Source of the DNA: Parapedobacter indicus
Lineage (GTDB): Bacteria; Bacteroidota; Bacteroidia; Sphingobacteriales; Sphingobacteriaceae
Direction: 5' to 3'
NCBI RefSeq assembly: GCF_900113765.1
Contig: NZ_FOQO01000011.1
Location: forward strand, 124,001 to 188,000
Length of the DNA: 64,000 nucleotides
In this document: piece by piece, positions 17,727 through 26,842 of the stretch
Layout: every line of letters begins with the position of its first letter
Position numbering within the stretch: the first letter of the stretch is position 1
Made by a program: the position numbers and the translations under genes
The notes under the pieces: generated by a model
The model's database searches: none
Seen by the model: only the letters and a program-made list of their open reading frames with translations
What the model was told of the DNA's origin: nothing

Positions 17727-18039
17727 CGGTATCCAAGATGTGGGGGCCGATATAAGGACTAAGCGATTGTTTCGTGATCAAGTCGACTTTTGTGCCTAAT
17801 AAATCTTCAAGGTAATAATTTAAAGCCAAAAAATTGCGGAGCGTCTTATGCTCCTTTTCGATATCCACCAATAAATCGACATCACTATCTCGGTGTGAAT
17901 CACCCCTTGCATAGCTCCCGAACAATCCGATTTCTTTCACACCATAGCGCCTAAGCTCTTGTTTTTTTTCGGCAAGAGCATTAAGAATGGATTCTTTGTT
18001 TTTAACAGATGGCGCCATTTTCTTGTGAGTATTATCCAC
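17701..18039 (-). CDS. mntA: MntA-like minimal nucleotidyltransferase antitoxin
   Basis: A 112-residue nucleotidyltransferase of the minimal (MNT) type. The catalytic GSX10DXD motif is intact as GLFGSYARGDSHRDSDVDLLVD (about residues 40-61), so AMPylating activity is plausible. It is upstream of and overlaps hepT by 26 bases. An alternative start at the second Met (18018) is possible because the first residues, MDNTHKK, are not conserved in the family. The pair may protect the locus or cell against stress or phage, but nothing in the flanks shows a specific role. Confidence 0.87.
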   Translation of the reverse strand: MDNTHKKMAPSVKNKESILNALAEKKQELRRYGVKEIGLFGSYARGDSHRDSDVDLLVDIEKEHKTLRNFLALNYYLEDLLGTKVDLITKQSLSPYIGPHILDTVAYASLGN

Positions 18040-18071
18040 AAAGATACCAATAATTTACAACTTCAGCGCTC

Positions 18072-20201
18072 CTACGAAATCAACGTAAAATCAATCTGCC
18101 GTTTGGCCAAATCTACTTTCTTTACCCGTATTTGTACCTCGTCGCCGAGCTGATACCGCTTTTTCTTCCGTTGGCCGATGATGGCATAATTCTTCTCGTC
18201 CAGCGCATAGAAATCGTCCGTAATATCACGCAACCGGACCATGCCCTCGCATTTGTTTTCTTCAATCTCGACATACATGCCCCATTCCGTTACACCGGAT
18301 ACAATGCCCAGATACGTTTCGCCCACCTGATCCTGTAAAAATTCAGCTTGCTTGTATTTCACGGACGCGCGTTCGGCATCCGCTGCTTTCTTCTCCATCT
18401 GGGAGGAATGTTCGCAGAGTTTTTCGTAAGCTTCGGCATTGACTGATTTGCCGCCTTCGAGGTAATGTTCTAATAAGCGGTGTACCATCACATCCGGGTA
18501 CCGTCGGATGGGAGAGGTGAAGTGGGTATAGTAGTCGAACGCCAGTCCATAATGGCTGGTTTTCTTGGTGGTGTAAATGGCCTTGGCCATCGAACGGATG
18601 GCGAGCGTCGTCAGCACATTCTGCTCTTTGGTGCCTTCCACCCGGTCCATCAGGGCATTGAGCGAACGGGTGGTTTCGCGGTCCGATTTCGTATTGAGCT
18701 TATATCCAAAGCGGGCGGCAAATTGAGCAAAGGCCATGATACTTTCCTCTTTCGGTACATCGTGCACCCGGTATACGAACGTCTTTTTGTTGTTGCCCTT
18801 TCCCTGCTTGCCGATGAATTCCGCCACACGACGGTTGGCCAGCAACATGAAATCTTCAATCAACTTATGGGCGTCCTTACGCTCCTTGACGTATACCCCC
18901 AGTGGTTTGCCATTTTCATCCAAGTTGAACTTGACCTCCGTGGTTTCGAAGCTGATGGCACCGTGCTTGAATTTCCGATCGCGCAGGATGTAGGCCAACT
19001 GATTTAACGTGAGTAATTCGTGGCTGAATTCGCCTTCTTTGTTTTCGAGTATTTCCTGCGCTTCCTCGTAGCTGAACCGCCTATCGGAATGAATAATGCT
19101 TTTTCCGAACCATTCGTGGATGACATTGGCATGCTCATCCATTTCAAATACAGCGGAAAAGACAAGGCGATCTTCGTGTGGCCGCAAGGAGCAAAGGTCG
19201 TTGGATAGCCGTTCGGGAAGCATCGGAATCACACGATCCACCAGGTAAACCGAGGTTCCGCGCTCGAAAGCCTCTTTGTCCAAAGGCTGATCCGGTCGCA
19301 CGAAGTGCGTCACATCTGCAATGTGTACGCCGATTTCATAGTGGCCATTGGGAAGTTGCTGGAAGGAGATCGCATCGTCAAAATCCTTGGCATCGGCTGG
19401 GTCAATGGTAAAGGTGGTGACGGGCCGGAAGTCGCGTCGTTTGTCGATTTCTTCGGGAGAAATTGTCGACTGAAACGCAGTAGCCTCCTGCTCCACCGCG
19501 TGGGGGAACTCCAGGGGAAAGCCAAAGTCGGCCAGAATGGCGTTCATCTCCGTGTCATTTTCGCCTTTCTTGCCGAGAACGTGTTTTACCCTGCCTACCG
19601 GGTTTTTACTATCTTGAGGCCATTCGGTAATGGTTACCACGACTTTTTCACCGTTTTCGGCACCGTTTAGATCAGCGAGCGGCACGAAGACATCATTCAG
19701 CATTTTCCGGTCATCGGCGATCAGGAATGCAAAGCGTGGTGATATGTTGATTGTACCGGTAAATTCAGTGCGGGCACGTTCGAGAATTTCGACGACTTCC
19801 CCTTCCTTCCGCTTGCCGCGTCGTTTTTCATAGGCGTGCACCTTTACCCGGTCGCCATGCAGCGCCTGCCGTAATTTGCGGGGGGCGATGTAAATATCGT
19901 CTTCAAATTCATCCTCGGGCACAATAAACGCTGAGCCGTCTGCTGTCATATCTACCCGGCCTACGACGAATGCTTTCAATTCTTTCAGCGCATACTTCCC
20001 TTTTTCCACTTCTTTAAATGATCCTGCGCGGGTTTCTTCCTGTAGAATATTCAGAATGGCATTTCGCGATTCGGGATCGGTTAGATTCAGCTTTGCGGCC
20101 ACCTGTTTGTAATTCAGGGGCTTATTTCCCGATTTTTCGATCACATCAGCGATCAACTGCGTGAGTATATGTTTAAATGCTTGGTTTTTTTTGTTTGACA
20201 T
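18072..20201 (-). CDS. rnr: Ribonuclease R
   Basis: A processive 3'-5' exoribonuclease of 709 residues. It has an N-terminal winged-helix-like region (about 1-70), cold-shock/OB domains (about 75-230), the RNB catalytic domain with DPADAKDFDDAIS (about 270-283, the metal-binding Asp cluster), YLVDRVIPMLPERLSNDLCSL and the later HFTSPIRRYPD. A C-terminal S1 domain starts near 625 (VGETYLGIVSGVTEWGMYVEI). It degrades structured RNA and takes part in rRNA and mRNA turnover. It stands alone, with a 137-bp AT-rich upstream gap containing short imperfect repeats. Confidence 0.96.
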   Translation of the reverse strand: MSNKKNQAFKHILTQLIADVIEKSGNKPLNYKQVAAKLNLTDPESRNAILNILQEETRAGSFKEVEKGKYALKELKAFVVGRVDMTADGSAFIVPEDEFEDDIYIAPRKLRQALHGDRVKVHAYEKRRGKRKEGEVVEILERARTEFTGTINISPRFAFLIADDRKMLNDVFVPLADLNGAENGEKVVVTITEWPQDSKNPVGRVKHVLGKKGENDTEMNAILADFGFPLEFPHAVEQEATAFQSTISPEEIDKRRDFRPVTTFTIDPADAKDFDDAISFQQLPNGHYEIGVHIADVTHFVRPDQPLDKEAFERGTSVYLVDRVIPMLPERLSNDLCSLRPHEDRLVFSAVFEMDEHANVIHEWFGKSIIHSDRRFSYEEAQEILENKEGEFSHELLTLNQLAYILRDRKFKHGAISFETTEVKFNLDENGKPLGVYVKERKDAHKLIEDFMLLANRRVAEFIGKQGKGNNKKTFVYRVHDVPKEESIMAFAQFAARFGYKLNTKSDRETTRSLNALMDRVEGTKEQNVLTTLAIRSMAKAIYTTKKTSHYGLAFDYYTHFTSPIRRYPDVMVHRLLEHYLEGGKSVNAEAYEKLCEHSSQMEKKAADAERASVKYKQAEFLQDQVGETYLGIVSGVTEWGMYVEIEENKCEGMVRLRDITDDFYALDEKNYAIIGQRKKKRYQLGDEVQIRVKKVDLAKRQIDFTLIS

Positions 20202-20338
20202 GGTTTGAGTATTGAGATTAGTTATCGGCTGTCAGCTATCGGCTACTAGATAGTCTGTTGCATATGTTTTGTAATTGTTTTATGTTGTTTATTTTATCTT
20301 GAGTAATTCAATTGTAATTACTGACTGTTAACTACCAT

Positions 20339-21052
20339 CTATTCAGCGAAGCTAATCGCCTCTGGTTCGATCAATGGTTCACCGCGCAACCTTCGCAATA
20401 TTTGTGCCGTGGTGATAATGTCCTTTTCACAATAGACGCGGATCCGGTCCAAATTGTTTTCGGCGTGGTATACCCGGTACACATCCTCGCCGCTGATATC
20501 GTCTTTGGGTGTTGGGATATCCAGCACCGCCGCCATGAGGTTGAGCGAGGTATAGCTGCGGAAATCACCGAATCGCCACAGCTCCATGGTGTCCAGGTAA
20601 TTAGTTTCCCAAGGCTTTTTGCCGGAGATATCCAGTTGGGCCGGAATGGATAAGCCGTTGATGAGCATCCGTCTGCATATAAAGGGAAAATCAAAGTTCC
20701 GGCCATTATGCGCACAGAGGATAAGATTCGGGGGCTGTGCCTGCAATACAGCTGCAAAAGCGGTTAGCAGTTCTTTTTCGTCGCTGTGTGCGAAGGATTT
20801 GATACGGAAGCCGGTCTGGCCTCCCCGGTAGTGAAATACCCCGGCCGATAGACAGATAATTTTCCCAAATTCGGCATGTAATCCGGCATTTGGATATACA
20901 TCGGCGGCGCTTTCTTCTTCTTTTAGTGTATTGCGTACTTTGTGTGTCCATAATTGCTGGAAGTGATCGGGCAATTCGGCGTAAGCGGCTTTCTGGGATA
21001 CCGTTTCGATATCCAATACCAATATTTGTTGCAAATCGATCGTTTCTAACAT
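20339..21052 (-). CDS. 3'-5' exonuclease (PolB-like DEDDy family)
   Basis: A 237-residue predicted exonuclease related to the proofreading domain of B-family polymerases. The acidic motifs are ILVLDIETVS (about residues 12-21, DIE), LCAHNGRNFDFPFICRR (about 115-130, N-x3-F-D) and the C-terminal Y-x3-D in VYCEKDI (about 208-214). No polymerase domain is attached. It lies two bases downstream of pbpC on the same strand, so it is likely co-transcribed with it, although no functional link is obvious. Confidence 0.88.
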   Translation of the reverse strand: MLETIDLQQILVLDIETVSQKAAYAELPDHFQQLWTHKVRNTLKEEESAADVYPNAGLHAEFGKIICLSAGVFHYRGGQTGFRIKSFAHSDEKELLTAFAAVLQAQPPNLILCAHNGRNFDFPFICRRMLINGLSIPAQLDISGKKPWETNYLDTMELWRFGDFRSYTSLNLMAAVLDIPTPKDDISGEDVYRVYHAENNLDRIRVYCEKDIITTAQILRRLRGEPLIEPEAISFAE

Positions 21053-21054
21053 GG

Positions 21055-23457
21055 CTATTTTTGTAAAATTTCAAAACGCTGGCTGATCCGTATGCCCTGA
21101 TCGTCTACTAAGGTGATGCGATGATTTCCGGTGGGTATATCGAGTGCCAGCTGGTGGAAGGTTTGTGTTTCGCCCACGAATGTGTCATCGAGGTGCCAGT
21201 ATATCCGGGTGCCTCCTTTGCGGTGAGCAGCATTGAAGATAACCTGTCCGCGCTGTCCGCCGATTTCCAGCGGTATATAGATTTTTGCATTATCTTTTGG
21301 GTAGATCATTTCCATGACGCGACCCTCACTGCTTGGATAACAGCCAGCGGCGAAAGGTGGCAGTTCCCGGTAGTTGCTATGACGGGGTTTGTAATAATAT
21401 TCCATGGCGGGCGGTAGTACAAACCATTTGGCCAACACCATCCGATCGGGAGCGGTGCAGTCTGCCGTTACCTGTAAGGTGCCCTCAAGATTTGTGTGTA
21501 TGGTTTGGTGGTAGGGGCATGCAGCTGTCCGGTGGCCCGGCACGGGAATATACACCGTGTCGGCGTGCAGGCAATCCGGCCCGGCCAAGTAGCCGCTTTC
21601 AGGGCATACGGCCGTCTGCACCATCCGGTCAAGAGGTGCTGTAAACCACCCCGAAGATGGTAGCAGGTCGAATATGTCAAACAAAATAGGGGCTGCAGTT
21701 TGGATGCCGGTAAGCCCCGGTCGGCCTTCACCGTCGGCATTCCCTACCCATACGCAGACCACATGGGTGGGAGTGAGCCCCACTGCCCAGCCATCGCGGA
21801 AGCCAAAGCTGGTACCGGTTTTCCAGGCAACTTTCTTGGACGATGCAAACTGTTCCCACAAGGCTTCCTCTCCGGGGCGCATCACCTCATTCATGGCCTG
21901 AAATGTAAAATAAAGTGAAGCATGGTCGATGACGGAAGCCCGCTCTGGGGCTTTTTTAGGCGTTTGGACGTCGTTTTCCAGGTACGACGGTGCATGATAG
22001 TCTTCGGCGTTATAATTTGCATTGTATCGCCCGTAATGATTTAGCGTACGCGCCATACTGGCGTACGTGCCGGCCAGCTCCCACGGGGTGACTTCACAGC
22101 CCCCGAGGATCATCGAAAGACCATAGAAATCCGCAGGTTTATTGAGTGTGTGGATACCGACGCGCTTCAGATAGGGGTGAAAGCGCTGATATTTGTATTG
22201 CTGCAGCATTTTTACGGCAGGTATATTGAGCGAACGGCTCAATGCTCGGGAGGCCGGAATGGCACCGTCGTATCCAAGATCATAGTTTTGAGGCATGTAA
22301 CCTCCGATTTGCGTCGGAATATCAGGAATGAGTGTATGAGGTAGCATCAATCCGTCGGTAAGCATGGCTGCATAGAGCAGGGGCTTCAATGTGCTACCAG
22401 GGCTCCGCAATGAAGTGATCATGTCTACCTGATTTTCCGATTCATCGGATCTGGGTGTATGTACGTTGCCTACGTAGGCAAGCGCATGGCCTGTTTCCAC
22501 ATCCAATACAAGTGCGGCAGCGTTGTGGATACCGTTGGCACTGAGGTTGCGATGGTAGCGGTCGATAATATCAGATACCTGCTGCTGCAATTGGATGTTA
22601 AGCGACGTACGTACGCGTGTCTGAGCAATTCCCAACTGTTCGTATTCTTTTTTGAAACGTTCCAGGAGATGCGGGGCCAGTCGTGGAAGCGGATGAGGTT
22701 TATTTGGTAGCGGTTCCAGTTTGGCAAGTTCAGCGGTGCCGGAGTCGATGGTGCCCTTGGAGGCTAATTTGTCCAATAAGGCATTCCGTTTAGCGAGTAA
22801 TAGCGTTCGGTTACGACCGGGGTGAATGAGGCTTGGCGCATTGGGTAGTACGGCAAGCATGGCTGTCTCTGCCCATGAAAGCCGTTCGGAGGGGCGGCCG
22901 AAATAACGCCAAGCGGCGGCGTCCAGTCCCACCACGTTACTGCCGAAGGGAGCATTTGCACTGTACAACCGCAGAATAGCAGCTTTGCTGTAGCCTGCTT
23001 CCAGTCGGAGTGCCAAAAATGCTTCAATGAATTTTTGCCAGACGGTGCGGGGCTTATTACGGCTCATCCGAATCACCTGCATGTTGAGTGTACTGCCACC
23101 GCTGATTACCCGTTTTCCTGAAATATTTTGGAAAACAGCCCGCATCATCGCAATGGGATCTACACCAGGATGCAGGTAGAACCGCTTGTCTTCGAAAGCC
23201 ACGATGCACTTAGCGAATTTTTCAGGAACCACATCCCTGGCGGGAAATCGCCATTGCCCATCTGTGGCGATCGACGCACCCAGTAGGTTTCCCATCTTGT
23301 CTTCGATCACATAAGATGTGGGGGAGAGAAAGAGATGCTTGGGAAGCGCGATGTAAAAAAGCAATCCTAAAACGGCTATGGAACCTATGGCAATTTTGCC
23401 TTTCGGGGTTTTACAAAAAGCGATGAAATACCTAAAATGTATCTTAATCCAAGCCAT
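21055..23457 (-). CDS. pbpC: Penicillin-binding protein 1C
   Basis: A bifunctional peptidoglycan synthase of about 800 residues. A single N-terminal membrane anchor (AIGSIAVLGLLFYIALP) is followed by the glycosyltransferase-51 domain with AFEDKRFYLHPGVDP and GGSTLNMQVIRM. The transpeptidase domain has SPGSTLKPLLY (SxxK), SRSLNIPA (SxN) and KTGTSFGFRDGW (KTG). The C-terminal BiPBP_C domain (about 700-800) is the hallmark of PBP1C. I chose the ATG at 23457 (MAWIKIHFRYF), because the frame's upstream extension is a short hydrophobic run not seen in the family. Confidence 0.94.
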   Translation of the reverse strand: MAWIKIHFRYFIAFCKTPKGKIAIGSIAVLGLLFYIALPKHLFLSPTSYVIEDKMGNLLGASIATDGQWRFPARDVVPEKFAKCIVAFEDKRFYLHPGVDPIAMMRAVFQNISGKRVISGGSTLNMQVIRMSRNKPRTVWQKFIEAFLALRLEAGYSKAAILRLYSANAPFGSNVVGLDAAAWRYFGRPSERLSWAETAMLAVLPNAPSLIHPGRNRTLLLAKRNALLDKLASKGTIDSGTAELAKLEPLPNKPHPLPRLAPHLLERFKKEYEQLGIAQTRVRTSLNIQLQQQVSDIIDRYHRNLSANGIHNAAALVLDVETGHALAYVGNVHTPRSDESENQVDMITSLRSPGSTLKPLLYAAMLTDGLMLPHTLIPDIPTQIGGYMPQNYDLGYDGAIPASRALSRSLNIPAVKMLQQYKYQRFHPYLKRVGIHTLNKPADFYGLSMILGGCEVTPWELAGTYASMARTLNHYGRYNANYNAEDYHAPSYLENDVQTPKKAPERASVIDHASLYFTFQAMNEVMRPGEEALWEQFASSKKVAWKTGTSFGFRDGWAVGLTPTHVVCVWVGNADGEGRPGLTGIQTAAPILFDIFDLLPSSGWFTAPLDRMVQTAVCPESGYLAGPDCLHADTVYIPVPGHRTAACPYHQTIHTNLEGTLQVTADCTAPDRMVLAKWFVLPPAMEYYYKPRHSNYRELPPFAAGCYPSSEGRVMEMIYPKDNAKIYIPLEIGGQRGQVIFNAAHRKGGTRIYWHLDDTFVGETQTFHQLALDIPTGNHRITLVDDQGIRISQRFEILQK

Positions 23458-23818
23458 TACTTCGCTAAGGTACAAAAATAATAGCACCAATTCAGGGAGC
23501 GACGCTGGTGTTTGTTTGCTAAAATTAATGTAGAACTAAAGAATAATATGGTTTAATTTTTATGTTGATTAATAAGTTTTTATAGTGTTATTTGCTATAT
23601 TTTTAGCTATATATTTTGAATGTTTTTAGCAAAAAGATCTTACGTGTATCTTTTCAATGTTCATTTAGTTTTCGATCAATTTGAAGGATATTTGCTAAAT
23701 AATAGCAGGTGAACTTTATACTTAGTTAATACTATAAAAACCCTGATTTATAATTTTTTATAATTAAATAACTAAAATTTTAACTGAAATTATATTTTTT
23801 GTTTAGCAAGAGGTTGAA
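23458..23818. other. AT-rich intergenic region
   Basis: These 361 bp separate the end of the fur-family gene from the start of pbpC, both read leftward. The stretch is much richer in A and T than its neighbours, with long homopolymer runs and no ORF or stable hairpin that I can support. It probably holds the pbpC promoter near 23.5 kb. Confidence 0.4.
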
Positions 23819-24277
23819 CTATTTGTGAGCCTTGCATTCGGCACAAAGGCCTACGGCATTGATGCCGACGGACTGGAGTTGGTACCCTTCGGGTAGGTTG
23901 ATTTTGGGTAGCTTAATGTCATCTAGGCAGTAGATGTTGTTGCATGATGAGCAGATGAAGTGTACGTGCTCATCGTGGTGATGGTGCTCATCGCATGCTG
24001 TTGAACACAGCGCATACGTAGCGGTGCCGTGAAGGTCAAATATTTTATGGAGAATACCCTTTTCTTCAAAGGTAGCCAATACCCGATAAAGCGTTACACG
24101 GTCCACAGCGTCACCCAGCATCCGCTCAAGCTCCGGTTGGGAGATGGCGGTCTCTTTTTCAGAAATGATTTTTAATACGCCGAGTCTTGGCTGCGTAACC
24201 TTTAATTTATTCTGGCGGAGCAGGCGGACAAATTTTTCGTCGGCTGTAACCTGATCTTTTTCAGTTGCTGTCCCCAT
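23819..24277 (-). CDS. Fur-family transcriptional regulator
   Basis: A 152-residue ferric-uptake-type repressor. The winged helix covers about residues 15-90 (KLKVTQPRLGVLKIISEKETAISQPEL, DRVTLYRVLATFEEKGILHK). The dimerisation domain has metal ligands in CDEHHHHDEHVHFICSSC (about 100-118) and a CxxC at the C-terminus (CAECKAHK). Two CxxC pairs suggest a structural zinc as in Fur, Zur and PerR, but the sensed metal cannot be settled from sequence. I use the ATG at 24277 (MGTATEKD); longer starts would run through the hairpin and into the transaldolase gene. Confidence 0.93.
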   Translation of the reverse strand: MGTATEKDQVTADEKFVRLLRQNKLKVTQPRLGVLKIISEKETAISQPELERMLGDAVDRVTLYRVLATFEEKGILHKIFDLHGTATYALCSTACDEHHHHDEHVHFICSSCNNIYCLDDIKLPKINLPEGYQLQSVGINAVGLCAECKAHK

Positions 24278-24295
24278 AATGCATGCAATTGATAT

Positions 24296-24317
24296 GCCCA
24301 CGGTCGAAACCGTGGGC
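24296..24317 (-). terminator. Perfect hairpin between transaldolase and fur-family gene
   Basis: GCCCACGGT and ACCGTGGGC form a 9-bp perfect stem around a 4-base CGAA loop (reads UUCG on the minus strand, an extra-stable tetraloop type). It lies 12 bases after the transaldolase stop and 18 bases before the fur-family ATG. There is no good T-run after it, so it may terminate weakly, stabilise the upstream message or modulate read-through. Confidence 0.6.
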
Positions 24318-24329
24318 TTGGGGGTGAAA

Positions 24330-24989
24330 TTATTTTCCTGCTGCTTTGGCATGATCCGCCAGGAACTGGGCGAGGCCATTGTCCGTAAGCGGGTGCTTAA
24401 GCAAACCTAATATGGCAGACAGGGGGCCGGTCATCACATCGGCTCCGATTTTTGCGCATTCTACGATATGCATTACGTGGCGGATGGAGGCAGCTAATAT
24501 TTGTGTTTCGTATCCATAGTTGTCATAAATCAACCGGATGTCTTCAATCAAGGACAATCCGTCGGTTGAGATGTCATCCAAGCGGCCCAAAAAAGGAGAT
24601 ACATACGTAGCACCTGCCTTGGCCGCCAGCAATGCTTGTCCGGACGAGAATACCAGCGTACAATTGGTCTTAATACCTTTACTGCTGAAATATTTGATCG
24701 CTTTCACGCCTTCTTTGATCATGGGCACCTTTACCACGATCTTATCGTTGAGTTTTGCTAGTGCTTCACCTTCTTTAACAATATTGTCGAAGTCAGTGGC
24801 GATCACTTCTGCACTTACGTCGCCCTCCACAATGTCGCAGATGGCTTTGTAATGATTGATGATGTTGTCTTGTCCCGTAATTCCTTCTTTGGCCATCAGG
24901 CTTGGATTGGTGGTTACACCATCCAGTACGCCAAGATCCTGGGCTTCTTTGATCTGTTGAAGGTTGGCAGTATCAATGAAAAATTTCAT
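24330..24989 (-). CDS. Small transaldolase / fructose-6-phosphate aldolase family
   Basis: A 219-residue single-domain TIM barrel of the TalC/FSA subfamily. It begins [20 protein letters not shown] and carries [14 protein letters not shown], the Schiff-base Lys in KIVVKVPMI (about residue 85), and [17 protein letters not shown]. Whether it acts as a transaldolase of the pentose phosphate pathway or as fructose-6-phosphate aldolase depends on active-site residues I cannot assign with confidence. It lies upstream of the fur-family gene, separated by a strong hairpin. Confidence 0.92.
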   Translation of the reverse strand: MKFFIDTANLQQIKEAQDLGVLDGVTTNPSLMAKEGITGQDNIINHYKAICDIVEGDVSAEVIATDFDNIVKEGEALAKLNDKIVVKVPMIKEGVKAIKYFSSKGIKTNCTLVFSSGQALLAAKAGATYVSPFLGRLDDISTDGLSLIEDIRLIYDNYGYETQILAASIRHVMHIVECAKIGADVMTGPLSAILGLLKHPLTDNGLAQFLADHAKAAGK

Positions 24990-25141
24990 ATGTTAAATTA
25001 AATATAAAGTTATTGAACAATCTGTTCAGTTACAAGCGGTAAAATTACGCATAATTGTCTGAATTACCGAAAAAGTTTTCGCAGACTGTGGTATGGATTT
25101 TGTGTCAAAATGGCTAGCCCGGCACCCATCAATCGCCAAGC

Positions 25142-26350
25142 ATGTATATCTTACGAGCATTCAGACATCGCAACTACAGACTACACTTTACCGGACAGGC
25201 CATTTCGTTGATGGGTACGTGGATGCAACGTATCGCGGTAAGCTGGTTGGTATATCGGCTCACGGAATCGGCCTTTATTCTTGGCTTTATCTCGTTCCTG
25301 TCACTGGTTCCTTCATTGGTACTGTCGCCATTCATCGGAAGCTTCATAGACCGCCAAAACAAGTACCGGATATTGCTCATTACACAGAGTGGGCTGATGT
25401 TCCAAGCCGGTGCGCTGGCCCTACTGGTATTTTTGGGAAACTACAGCGTCTTTTGGATCGGCGTGCTCAGTTTGTTGCAAGGGATCATCAATACGTTCGA
25501 CGTAACGGCCAGGCAGTCGCTGATGGTGGAACTGGTGCCGGACCGGGCAGACCTGCCCAATGCGATTGCGCTTAATTCCTCGGCCTTCAATGCGGCACGG
25601 ATGGTAGGGCCAGCAGTCGGTGGCATCCTGCTGAGTACGTATGGAGAAGCCGTGTGCTTTACTGCCAACTTCGTAAGCTTCATCGCTGTATTGGGTACGC
25701 TGCTCGCGATGAAATTATCGCTTTCGCCACCTGCGGTCAAGCAGGAAAGTGCGTGGCAGGGATTAAAAGAAGGCTTTAGTTACCTGCGTCATTCTCCTCA
25801 TCTTTCGTCACTTGTCTTGTTGCTCGGTGCTTCGAGTTTATTAGTGATTCCCTACACGACGCTGCTTCCTGTGATCGCACGCGAAATGTTCAGCGGCGAC
25901 GCCACCACGTTCAGTTGGTTTGAGAGTGCAGCAGGATTGGGCGCAATGACGGGTGCTATCTACATGGCACTTACGAAAGCGGGTACTAACCTGCGTTTTC
26001 GCGTCATGAAAGCCGCCGGATTATTTGCATTCGGGATTCTGATGCTTTCCTTTGCTTCGTGGTTGCCTGTTGCTTTATTGTGTACTGTGCTGGCATCCAT
26101 GGGAATGATGGTTCAGAACTCAAGTATCAATACTTATATACAAACGCATGCCATGCCTGCTTATCGCGCTCGTGCAATCAGTTATTACATCATGGCCTTC
26201 CAAGGTGTCTTTCCGCTCGGAAGTCTGCTGATCGGGGCACTCGCCAATGCATGGGGCATACACTACACGTTGGTGTTCCAAGGGGTGGCAGGTGCATTGA
26301 TTGCGCTTGGTTTCGTGGGATATATCCGTATCCATATCCTGAAACGGTAA
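25142..26350 (+). CDS. MFS transporter (EntS-like MFS_3 type)
   Basis: A 402-residue, twelve-helix major facilitator of the MFS_3/enterobactin-exporter-like group. It opens with FRHRNYRLHFTGQAISLMGTWMQRIAVSWLVYRLT and carries VVELVPDRADLPNAIALNSSAFNAARMVGPAVGG-type features (here LMVELVPDRADL and NAARMVGPAVGG), both characteristic of the group. The substrate is unknown; siderophore or drug export is usual. It is divergent from the transaldolase gene and convergent with a GNAT gene seven bases away. Confidence 0.9.
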   Translation: MYILRAFRHRNYRLHFTGQAISLMGTWMQRIAVSWLVYRLTESAFILGFISFLSLVPSLVLSPFIGSFIDRQNKYRILLITQSGLMFQAGALALLVFLGNYSVFWIGVLSLLQGIINTFDVTARQSLMVELVPDRADLPNAIALNSSAFNAARMVGPAVGGILLSTYGEAVCFTANFVSFIAVLGTLLAMKLSLSPPAVKQESAWQGLKEGFSYLRHSPHLSSLVLLLGASSLLVIPYTTLLPVIAREMFSGDATTFSWFESAAGLGAMTGAIYMALTKAGTNLRFRVMKAAGLFAFGILMLSFASWLPVALLCTVLASMGMMVQNSSINTYIQTHAMPAYRARAISYYIMAFQGVFPLGSLLIGALANAWGIHYTLVFQGVAGALIALGFVGYIRIHILKR

Positions 26351-26356
26351 CGATAG

Positions 26357-26842
26357 CTAGGTGCCTTGGAAAGAAGGTAACCGTAATTCCATCCTGATAT
26401 CGGCACGTTGATATTCGGAGGATTCAACGGGTACATCCTTGAAACCCATAGACCGGTATAGCCTCAACGCTGGTGCTAACTGATGGTTCGAATAGAGAAT
26501 CAATTGCTTTGCTCCTAGTTCGATAGCTGCTTGGATGGCAGCGGCACAAAGCATTTTTCCGATACCCCTGCCACGGTAGGATTCTTCTAAGCCCATCTTG
26601 GCTAATTCAAATACAGCATCGGAAATACGTATGAGTGCTGCAGTGCCAACGATTTTTTCGCTCATCTGCGCCAGGAAAATTTTCCCACCTGTTTTTAAGA
26701 TCGCTTCCTCGGGATTTGTGTGGACATATATATCCATGGGTTCCAACTGGAAATACTGGGTTACCCATGCGGTATTTATCCGTTCGAAATCTGCGCGAAA
26801 TCTAGGTTCATAGGGAATAATCAATGGTTTGTCTCTGTTCAT
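26357..26842 (-). CDS. GNAT-family N-acetyltransferase
   Basis: A 161-residue acetyl-CoA-dependent acetyltransferase. Motif A is visible as LGLEESYRGRGIGKMLCAAAI-like text (MGLEESYRGRGIGKML, about residues 93-108, RGxG), followed by the LILYSNHQLAPALRLYRSMGF segment typical of motif B. The substrate is unknown. Its start overlaps the stop of the upstream EamA gene by four bases, so the two are translationally coupled. Confidence 0.9.
   Translation of the reverse strand: MNRDKPLIIPYEPRFRADFERINTAWVTQYFQLEPMDIYVHTNPEEAILKTGGKIFLAQMSEKIVGTAALIRISDAVFELAKMGLEESYRGRGIGKMLCAAAIQAAIELGAKQLILYSNHQLAPALRLYRSMGFKDVPVESSEYQRADIRMELRLPSFQGT

Noticed and set aside
24296-24317. A Fur-type operator in front of the fur-family gene
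   Set aside because: The arms are GC-rich and unlike Fur boxes; the element is better read as an RNA hairpin.
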